Assembly (NCBI GenBank): GCA_900552915.1
Contig: USBS01000086.1
Coordinates: forward strand, 1 to 7,787
DNA: 7,787 nucleotides
Reading direction: 5' to 3'
Source: an uncultured Sutterella sp.
GTDB taxonomy: Bacteria > Pseudomonadota > Gammaproteobacteria > Burkholderiales > Burkholderiaceae_F
The position numbers were made by a program, and so were the translations under genes. The notes below the pieces were generated by a model. It was not told the origin of the DNA. It ran no database searches and worked only from the letters and a program-made list of their open reading frames with translations. Of this stretch, positions 1-5,475 are shown one piece after another (positions within the stretch are counted from its first letter, which is position 1; every line of letters starts with the position of its first letter).

Positions 1-1249
1 CGCCGGGTTGAAGATAGGCTTTGCTCACGGCACTTGCCAAATTGTCGCCGGCGCACAGTGCAACCGTATCGGGAACCGTTGAGGCAAAAAGCGAAGCAAT
101 ATTGAGCCGAGATTTGGCGGACTCGTAGATTTCGAGTTTGACACCGGCTTTCTCGGCCATTTCCACCACTTTGACGTGCATCGGATCGGCCTCCTTGGAT
201 TTGATGCACCAAACCAAGCGAATCGCTCCATGCGCCGATCGAGCGGCCTCCTGCATCCAGGCGCAGAAAGGAGCAATGCCGATTCCGCCTGCCAGCCACA
301 GCTGGCTGCTCTTGGAAAAGTCAGGAGTAAAGCGTCCCCACGGTCCTTCAACGATAACCTGTTCGCCGGCCTTGAGATTGGGCACATCTTCCGAGGTGTA
401 GTCGCCCAAAGCCTTCACCGCAAACATGATTGTGCCGTCGTCGTTGACGCCTGCGACTGAAAAAGGATGCTTTTCATGGCCGGGCGTGCGAAGGAAGGCA
501 AATTCGCCGGGCCGAATTTCCAGATTCTTATTCGGCTTAACGGTAATCAAGCTCATGCCGCCGCAGGTTTCAATCGATGAAATGCTGCCGAGTGACGACT
601 TTTGACGACCGGCTCCGCGAAAGAGAAGCTCGACGGAATACACGCTGCCGATCACGGTTACGGCAATGTTGATCATGCCGAACGGCGTGAAGATGTCGGC
701 GACATCCATCAAGCGGATGCAGTGAACCGTCAACACGAGGAAAATCACCGAAAAGAGCTTATGCGTCGCAAGCCACTTGTGGTAGCGAACATAGGAAACA
801 AAAGAAACAACAAAGAGAACAAGTCCGAGTAGCGTCACCCATTCGGAAGACGTCACGGCAAAACCTCTGAGCCAAGACCAAAAGGCATCCCACCCGGCAA
901 GCTCGCCTCGGACGATTTTGGGCACAGGCTCAAGCGTCATCAACGACAGAAGCGGAGCCGTCAGTGTCTTGGTAAAGAAGTGCCACGCTGTGAGAACTGC
1001 CGCCCAAATGCCGAGCGTTTTGTGCCACTTGTAGAGTTCGTCCAAAGGCGTTTGCGTCACTTTCTCAAGCCAAGCCGGCCGCGCAGCAATTACGATGGCC
1101 ATCGCCATCAAGCCCCAAGCCAGAACACCGTTGAGGAAAAAGATCTCGTGCGTAATGCCGCGGCCGTTCATGGCAGGCGGATTAATCCCGAGGTTAAGCA
1201 GCCAGGCGGCGACGGTTAGGGCGCAAAAGCCGTAGACGATTTTTCTCAT
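1..1249 (-). CDS. Membrane ferric reductase/NOX-like NAD(P)H:FAD:heme b oxidoreductase (3' end cut by window)
   Basis: A continuous reading frame runs from ATG at 1249 to the window edge (416 codons, no stop), so only the last part of the C-terminus is missing. The start is supported by AGGAG six bases upstream. The N-terminal ~210 residues look like about six membrane segments. Four histidines, H76/H90 (13 residues between) and H163/H176 (12 between), have the bis-heme b spacing of ferric reductases and NADPH oxidases. The cytosolic half has an FAD-binding beta barrel with HPFSV at 261-265, GPWGRF at 302-307, and the NAD(P)-binding loop GGIGIAPF at 321-328. From the family, such proteins take electrons from cytosolic NAD(P)H through FAD and two hemes b to an acceptor on the outer face (ferric iron, oxygen, or a redox protein). 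The acceptor here cannot be read from sequence. The gene lies downstream of the tetraheme flavocytochrome gene, beyond terminator-like hairpins, so it probably has its own promoter. Confidence 0.85.
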   Translation of the reverse strand, partial: MRKIVYGFCALTVAAWLLNLGINPPAMNGRGITHEIFFLNGVLAWGLMAMAIVIAARPAWLEKVTQTPLDELYKWHKTLGIWAAVLTAWHFFTKTLTAPLLSLMTLEPVPKIVRGELAGWDAFWSWLRGFAVTSSEWVTLLGLVLFVVSFVSYVRYHKWLATHKLFSVIFLVLTVHCIRLMDVADIFTPFGMINIAVTVIGSVYSVELLFRGAGRQKSSLGSISSIETCGGMSLITVKPNKNLEIRPGEFAFLRTPGHEKHPFSVAGVNDDGTIMFAVKALGDYTSEDVPNLKAGEQVIVEGPWGRFTPDFSKSSQLWLAGGIGIAPFCAWMQEAARSAHGAIRLVWCIKSKEADPMHVKVVEMAEKAGVKLEIYESAKSRLNIASLFASTVPDTVALCAGDNLASAVSKAYLQPG

Positions 1250-1272
1250 TGCCTTCTCCTGTTTTGTGTTTT

Positions 1273-1307
1273 CGGGTAGGACCCGCTTGGGATTATCCGA
1301 AAATCCC
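1273..1307. repeat. Two adjacent short inverted repeats in the leader/promoter of the NOX-like gene
   Basis: CGGGT-agg-ACCCG lies at 1273-1285, and GGGATT-N7-AATCCC at 1289-1307, about 25-60 bp upstream of the start codon at 1249. The second overlaps a possible -10 element (GATAAT on the minus strand). That is where a repressor operator, or a structured 5' leader, would sit. The symmetry is seen directly; the regulatory role is inferred. Confidence 0.35.
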
Positions 1308-1445
1308 CAGGTTCACCCGCCGAAATTCAAAACAGTGCGGCAAAGCTTTTCGAAACTTAACGCCGTAGAAAAATGCTGCAACAGGCCTTAACAAAAGCTG
1401 ACGCAAGCGAGTCGAAAAATCACGCCCTTTTAGTAGCCTCCTGAC

Positions 1446-1481
1446 GCAGAAAGGCCGAGCTCCCGATCCTAGAACTCGGCC
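1446..1481 (-). terminator. Terminator-like hairpin after the flavocytochrome gene
   Basis: Read on the minus strand, 1481 to 1453 forms a 10-bp stem (GGCCGAGTTC with GAGCTCGGCC, one G-U pair) around a 9-nt loop. TTTCTG follows. The stem is strong, but the U-tract is short, so termination may be partial. It lies about 50 bp past the stop codon of the flavocytochrome gene. Confidence 0.6.
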
Positions 1482-1493
1482 CTGTGTGCTTCA

Positions 1494-1517
1494 GATCGCA
1501 CCCGTTCGGATGCGATC
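1494..1517 (-). repeat. Strong 11-bp-stem hairpin just past the flavocytochrome stop codon
   Basis: On the minus strand GATCGCATCCG pairs with CGGGTGCGATC (one G-U pair) around only two bases, so the outer 10 pairs with a GAAC tetraloop is the realistic fold. It starts 13 bases after the stop codon. No U-tract follows, so it is not a terminator by itself. It could protect the 3' end of the transcript or assist the next hairpin. Confidence 0.55.
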
Positions 1518-1530
1518 GGATCAACTCGGC

Positions 1531-3363
1531 TTACTTGCCGACAGCCTTGGCAGCTTCTTCAGCAGCAATACGACCGAAGACGATATTGCCGGCTACAGCG
1601 TTGCCGCCGTAGCGGTCGTCGCCGTGCCATTCACCGACCACTTCACCGGCTGCGAGCAGACCGGGGATCTGCTTGCCGTTCTTATCGAGCACATGTGTGC
1701 GCGCATCGGTGCGTAGACCGCCCAGCGTACCGCCGATCGCCGGTACGACATCAATCGCGTAGAGCTTGCCTTTGTTGAGCGGTTCAGGCAGTTCCTTGCG
1801 GCCGAAGTCGGCGTCGTTCTTAGCCTTCACGAAACCGGCGTAGCTCTGCATGGTCTTGGCGAATTCTTCGGCCGGGATGCCGATCTTCTTAGCCAGAGCC
1901 TGGGGAGTGTCGCCTTCGACCACAACACCGAGACGGACATAGCCTTCGTGCACCTTCGGACGCTTGGCAACGACGCCGTCGTCATAGATGAGCCACACCT
2001 TCTGAGCGGGCTGCTTGAGCATGGCGGCGCCGAGCTCGTTGCGCGGCGCGTTGTCGTTGAAGAAGCGCTTACCCTGATTGTTCACGAGGATGCCGCCGTT
2101 GGTGCGCATCGCAAGCGTAATCATGAGGCTCGTGCCGGAAGCGATGTTCGGGTGCACCTGCACGCGTTCGAGGTGCGTCACCTTTGCGCCGACGTTTTCA
2201 CCGAGGTAGATGCCGTCACCGTGAGAGCCGGGCTGAGCCGAACTCACCATACCGAAGAACTCGGGATGGTACTTGGCAACAAGTTGGCCGTTGTTGGCGT
2301 AGCTTCCGGTAGCAAGAAGCACCGTGGGAGCGCTGATGCGGTACAAACCCGTATTCTTTCCCTTCACGAGAACGCCCGTCACGCGGCCAGTCTTATCCTT
2401 GTCCAGACGCACAACCTGAGAGTTGACGCGGATGTCGGCACCGGACTTTTCAAGCGCAGGCTTCATCTCTTTGATCATGTAGCGACCGATGCCGCCCGAC
2501 TTCGTATAGTGCATGCGAGGCGCCTGGCAGCCGCCGTAGACGCCGGTATCGATGTCAAGCTTGCCGCCCAACGCTTCAAACCACTGCAAAGCGGAATTGC
2601 TCTGTTCGGCCAACACCTTGACGAGCACCTTGTCGTTGGTTCCCTTGCCGACCTTGAGCGTATCCTCAACAAACATTTGGGGCGTGTCCTTGATGCCCGC
2701 ATCTTTTTGCTGCTTGGAACCGGCAACGTTCATGCCGCCCGTGGAAAGCAAGGAGCTGCCGCCGATAATCGGCATCTTTTCCAGAACAATAGTCTTCAGG
2801 CCTTTGCGGGAGGCTTCAATTGCAGCCGCAATGCCGGCGCCGCCCGCACCGACCACAACGAAATCAGCCTTTTCCGTGCGGTTGGGCACGGCGTCGCGAT
2901 AGACCGAGAGATCCTGCGGCGTGTAGGCGATCTTCTGACGGCCGAACTTCATCGGCATGTCGAAGATGTGGCAGTTGTTGCAATAGGCAAACGACGCTTC
3001 GTGACCGCCGTGGCAGGTCGTGCAAGAATCGATGGAAAGGTGACCGGCGTGAGCGCTGATCTGCTTGCCTGCAGCCTTGTCCTTTTTGCCGAGCGCACCA
3101 TAGGTGCCATGGCAAGTGGTGCAGGCCTTGTCGATTTCGGTTTGGCCGTCGCTCACCTTATCGTTGGGATGGCAGGTCGAACAGTCGGCAACTTTTTTGT
3201 TCAAGTGGTAGCCGGACAGATAGTCGGCCTTGGCGCCTTGGGAATAGATCGTCTTTGCCGTGGCAATGTTCATGCTGCCGGCATCGGCTGCCTGAACCGT
3301 TCCGCCGAGCATCATGGCGCAGGCCGCGGCCAACGCCGTCTGCAGCATCTTGGTAGTCATCAT
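1531..3363 (-). CDS. Secreted tetraheme flavocytochrome c reductase (fumarate/urocanate reductase superfamily, substrate unknown)
   Basis: A 610-residue protein, close to the length of Shewanella FccA-type reductases. Residues 1-25 are a Sec signal peptide (cleavage after VQA), so it should act in the periplasm. Four CxxCH heme c sites follow at 61-65, 81-85, 114-118 and 128-132. An FAD domain begins with GAGGAG at 172-177 and LEK at 194-196. Family role: electrons from a quinol dehydrogenase pass through the hemes to FAD, which reduces a C=C bond of a respiratory acceptor. By-eye alignment to Shewanella FccA keeps H404 (H365), T416 (T377), R420 (R381), R441 (the proton donor R402) and R584 (R544). 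It lacks E378 (L417 here) and H504 (G545, within GGTLGG where FccA has HHTMGG). Fumarate is therefore an unlikely substrate; urocanate, acrylate-type or other enoates are possible but unproven. ATG 3363 is chosen because AGGAG lies six bases upstream; ATG 3360 is the alternative. No quinol dehydrogenase is in view. Confidence 0.93.
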   Translation of the reverse strand: MMTTKMLQTALAAACAMMLGGTVQAADAGSMNIATAKTIYSQGAKADYLSGYHLNKKVADCSTCHPNDKVSDGQTEIDKACTTCHGTYGALGKKDKAAGKQISAHAGHLSIDSCTTCHGGHEASFAYCNNCHIFDMPMKFGRQKIAYTPQDLSVYRDAVPNRTEKADFVVVGAGGAGIAAAIEASRKGLKTIVLEKMPIIGGSSLLSTGGMNVAGSKQQKDAGIKDTPQMFVEDTLKVGKGTNDKVLVKVLAEQSNSALQWFEALGGKLDIDTGVYGGCQAPRMHYTKSGGIGRYMIKEMKPALEKSGADIRVNSQVVRLDKDKTGRVTGVLVKGKNTGLYRISAPTVLLATGSYANNGQLVAKYHPEFFGMVSSAQPGSHGDGIYLGENVGAKVTHLERVQVHPNIASGTSLMITLAMRTNGGILVNNQGKRFFNDNAPRNELGAAMLKQPAQKVWLIYDDGVVAKRPKVHEGYVRLGVVVEGDTPQALAKKIGIPAEEFAKTMQSYAGFVKAKNDADFGRKELPEPLNKGKLYAIDVVPAIGGTLGGLRTDARTHVLDKNGKQIPGLLAAGEVVGEWHGDDRYGGNAVAGNIVFGRIAAEEAAKAVGK

Positions 3364-3440
3364 GCGTTTCTCCTCTCTGGGGTTGATTAATTTTTTCTTA
3401 ACCCAATCTGAAAGTCTAAAACGCTTTTCAAAACCAGGAA

Positions 3441-3453
3441 GAGAAATTTTCTC
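3441..3453. repeat. Perfect 13-bp dyad GAGAAA-T-TTTCTC
   Basis: A perfect inverted repeat about 78 bp upstream of the flavocytochrome start codon. Its centre is 22 bp, about two helical turns, from the centre of the 3461-3477 dyad, so both could be contacted from one face of the DNA. It does not itself fit T-N11-A. It may be the activation half-site of a LysR tetramer or the site of another regulator. Confidence 0.4.
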
Positions 3454-3460
3454 CTCTACT

Positions 3461-3477
3461 GTTGAATAAAACTCAAC
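3461..3477. promoter_or_regulatory. Candidate LysR-type operator, GTTGA-N7-TCAAC
   Basis: A 17-bp interrupted palindrome about 98 bp upstream of the flavocytochrome ATG and 17 bp downstream of the lysR coding end. It contains a T-N11-A core (T3463 to A3475) with dyad symmetry, the usual LysR-family box. Its position fits the distal recognition site from which these regulators act on a neighbouring target gene. The symmetry is seen; binding is inferred. It also resembles an FNR box but has one base too many between the half-sites. Confidence 0.45.
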
Positions 3478-3493
3478 TTTCCCTAAATACCCG

Positions 3494-4417
3494 TCAAATC
3501 TGCGAGTCTGTGAGGAGTCTGAACTGCCGAGCGATCTCGCTCATGAGGGTTTTGACGGCCGGATTCGCATTTTCCTTGCGGCAGAAAAGAACCAATTCTC
3601 GGCCGGGAAGCGACGATCGGCAAGGAATCTTTTTGAGGTCGCCGCCGGTGAACAGTTCCGGCTCAAAACCAATGAAAATACCCAAACCGCGGCGAGCCAA
3701 ATCGAAACCTAGATCTTGCTGGTGCACCTCGTATCGCGGCTCAATCGTAAGGCCATACTGAGCAAAGTAGCGGCTGTAGCACTCAAAAGAAATCGAGTCG
3801 CGCGGCAGCGTAATGATCGGATGGCTCAAGATTTCTTCGAGCGACCAAGCTTCCTGCGGATGTGTGCGCAACGCTTGGAGTTCATCAAATTTCGCCGACG
3901 ATATCAGGAAATATTCCTTGATCTCGGTTAGCGGCACAGCATAGAAGCGCTCGGGACGCGGCAGCGGCAGCATCGTGCTGCCGAGCAAAGCCTCGTTATC
4001 GGCTACTGCTTCAACAGTCGAGTGCATGGAACCGGTCAGAAAACGTACACCCAGCGATCGCTCGGCGCTATGCATGCGCTCGAGAATCGGCACGAAGAAC
4101 GCCTTGATGAAGGTATGGATAGATGCAAAAGCAAATTCCGTCGATCCCTGGCCTTCTGTTTGTGTCGTGAGCTCTCGCTCAGCCGCTTCAATTGCCGACA
4201 AAAGAGGCTTAACTTTTGCGTAAAGCGCTTTCGCCTTGACTGTCGGAACCAAACCTTCGGATGTGCGCTCAAAAAGAACAACACCGAGCCGATCTTCGAA
4301 GTCCCGCAGCGCATGGCTCACGGCCGAAGGCGTCACGCACAAGCGCTGCGCAGCATTGACCAACCGCTTCTCTTCAAAAACGGCAATGAACACCGGATAA
4401 CCGGAAAGGCGCGACAT
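3494..4417 (-). CDS. LysR-family transcriptional regulator
   Basis: A 307-residue protein of typical LysR length. The N-terminal winged helix-turn-helix covers roughly residues 5-65, with the recognition region AAQRLCVTPSAVSHALRDF at 22-40 followed by the family's FER wing signature at 49-51. Residues from about 92 onward form the effector-binding region, which shows no telling ligand motif. ATG 4417 lies 15 nt after the stop codon of the upstream flavoenzyme gene with only a weak ribosome binding site (GGGA), which suggests cotranscription and possibly translational coupling. The target is most likely the flavocytochrome gene directly downstream, which has a T-N11-A dyad in its leader region. 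The inducer could be the acceptor reduced by that enzyme. Both are inferred from position. Unlike many LysR genes it is codirectional with, not divergent from, its supposed target. Confidence 0.92.
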   Translation of the reverse strand: MSRLSGYPVFIAVFEEKRLVNAAQRLCVTPSAVSHALRDFEDRLGVVLFERTSEGLVPTVKAKALYAKVKPLLSAIEAAERELTTQTEGQGSTEFAFASIHTFIKAFFVPILERMHSAERSLGVRFLTGSMHSTVEAVADNEALLGSTMLPLPRPERFYAVPLTEIKEYFLISSAKFDELQALRTHPQEAWSLEEILSHPIITLPRDSISFECYSRYFAQYGLTIEPRYEVHQQDLGFDLARRGLGIFIGFEPELFTGGDLKKIPCRSSLPGRELVLFCRKENANPAVKTLMSEIARQFRLLTDSQI

Positions 4418-4432
4418 GTTCCCGGTCCAAAA

Positions 4433-5446
4433 TTAATCGGCGTTTGCTTCTTGCGCGCCTTCCTTGGCTTTAACAAATTCCGCATAGCGCAAAAAGTCGG
4501 CCATAAGCTCACGCACAACCTGAGCGGCCGGCACCACACTGCGGATCACATCGATCCCCGTGTTGACCGACACAATGCCTTTGTCAGGCTCTCCGTCGTA
4601 CATGCCGTTGCGCATGGCGCCGACGATATCCACGGCCGTCGGAACCGTCGGCTGCAGACGATGCTTGACGTAGGCTTCGGCGGCAAATTCGGTCGGCAGC
4701 GACCGCTGCGTCTCATCCACGTAAAGAAGGCTCGAGCCGGAAAGCTTGCAGATTAGCTCTTTGGTCTGCGCATTGGCCGCGCACTCGTCGGTGGCGATAA
4801 AGCGCGTACCGACGTAAACGCCATCGGCGCCGAGCGCAAAAGCGGCGCGCACGCCGCGCAAATCGTTGATGCCGCCCGCTGCGAGCACCGGGATGGTCAC
4901 GGCATCGGCAATCGCGGGTACGATCGAAAACGTTCCGACGTGGTGGCTCGGCAACACGCCGCCCGCGTCGTATCCGGTGGCCACAAAGATGTCAGCGCCC
5001 ATGGCCTGAGCTTCGCGAGCATTGCGCACGGTCGGCGTCAGAGGACGCACCACAAGCTTCATGCCTTTGGACTTGATGAGTTCGAAAATCTCAGACTGCA
5101 AACCGCCCACGCAGAAAGCTGCGGCAGCGCCTCCTTCGGCGGCTGCAAGCACGGTGTTTTTGGCATACATCAAAGCTGCTTTATTGTCGCCGTCGGGAAG
5201 CACCACGCTCACGCCCACCGGCTTGTCGGTCACAGCGCGGATGCACTCGAATTCGCGCAGCATGCGCTCGCGCATGGGCATCTCTTCACCCTGCACCTTG
5301 CCGGCGTTGGGCCCCAGAACCCCCATGCCGCCCGCGGCACTCACAGCTGCTGCAAGAGCGTGTCCCGCAATGTAGTTCATCGGAGCCTGAACAATGGGAA
5401 GATCGATGCCGAGCACCTCGGCAACGCGGTTGCGTACTGTCTGCAT
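4433..5446 (-). CDS. Nitronate monooxygenase / FabK-family FMN flavoenzyme
   Basis: A 337-residue TIM-barrel flavoenzyme of the 2-nitropropane dioxygenase/FabK family. Family features are visible in order: QAPM at 20-23, AAVSAAGGMGVLG at 33-45, the GYDAGG segment at 158-163, AAGGI at 189-193, and the phosphate-binding YVGTRF at 211-216. Known members oxidise alkyl nitronates, reduce quinones with NAD(P)H, or act as enoyl-ACP reductase II. The usual catalytic histidine directly after the AGG (as in AGGH) is valine here (V164), although H168 and H169 follow shortly after. The exact reaction is therefore uncertain. It starts 29 nt after rseP and ends 15 nt before lysR, so it probably shares a transcript with both. 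The ribosome binding site (AAGAAG) is modest. FabK proper is less likely because of the altered histidine and the context. Confidence 0.85.
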   Translation of the reverse strand: MQTVRNRVAEVLGIDLPIVQAPMNYIAGHALAAAVSAAGGMGVLGPNAGKVQGEEMPMRERMLREFECIRAVTDKPVGVSVVLPDGDNKAALMYAKNTVLAAAEGGAAAAFCVGGLQSEIFELIKSKGMKLVVRPLTPTVRNAREAQAMGADIFVATGYDAGGVLPSHHVGTFSIVPAIADAVTIPVLAAGGINDLRGVRAAFALGADGVYVGTRFIATDECAANAQTKELICKLSGSSLLYVDETQRSLPTEFAAEAYVKHRLQPTVPTAVDIVGAMRNGMYDGEPDKGIVSVNTGIDVIRSVVPAAQVVRELMADFLRYAEFVKAKEGAQEANAD

Positions 5447-5475
5447 GGTGTTACTTCTTAAGAGTTGCTGCGGCG

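Larger units (their letters stand above)
1250..1530. other. Intergenic region between flavocytochrome and NOX-like genes
   Basis: This 281-bp gap holds no convincing gene on either strand. On the minus strand it contains, in order, a strong hairpin (1494-1517), a terminator-like hairpin (1446-1481), an A/T-rich stretch (about 1320-1440) that may contain the promoter of the next gene, two short inverted repeats (1273-1285 and 1289-1307) and the AGGAG ribosome binding site at 1256-1260. A GATAAT hexamer (complement of 1292-1297) could be a -10 box, but I find no convincing -35 box at the right distance. Confidence 0.6.
3364..3493. promoter_or_regulatory. Regulatory gap between lysR and the flavocytochrome gene
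   Basis: This A/T-rich 130-bp gap follows the lysR stop codon and should hold the promoter of the flavocytochrome gene. It contains a dyad at 3461-3477, a second dyad at 3441-3453 and a ribosome binding site (AGGAG, complement of 3370-3374). A weak 5-bp inverted repeat, GGGTT/AACCC at 3380-3404, could form a leader hairpin just before that site. A TTGAAA hexamer (complement of 3426-3431) resembles a -35 box, but no good -10 box lies 16-18 bases away. A poor core promoter would be normal for a gene needing a LysR-type activator. The exact promoter is not resolved. Confidence 0.5.

Noticed and set aside
1531..3363. Annotation as fumarate reductase (fccA/frdA)
   Set aside because: The overall fold matches, but two substrate and proton-path residues are replaced, so naming fumarate as the substrate is not justified.
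1948..3390. 480-codon open frame on the plus strand
   Set aside because: It lies entirely antisense to the flavocytochrome gene, which has heme, FAD and signal peptide motifs. The translated protein has no recognisable domain, and long antisense frames are common in GC-rich genes.
3403..3431. Sigma-70 promoter with TTGAAA as the -35 box
   Set aside because: The hexamers at 16-18 bp spacing (AGATTG, GATTGG, ATTGGG) do not resemble a -10 box, so the promoter was not called as a separate feature.
3462..3476. FNR-like box TTGA...TCAA upstream of the flavocytochrome gene
   Set aside because: The half-sites are separated by seven bases rather than the six of the canonical TTGAT-N4-ATCAA box. The T-N11-A LysR reading fits better given the adjacent lysR gene.
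4022..4756. 244-codon open frame on the plus strand
   Set aside because: It spans the junction of the lysR and flavoenzyme genes in antisense, has no recognisable motif and no ribosome binding site of note; treated as a shadow frame.
4433..5446. Gene symbol fabK
   Set aside because: The catalytic histidine of the AGGH motif is absent and no fatty acid synthesis genes are nearby.
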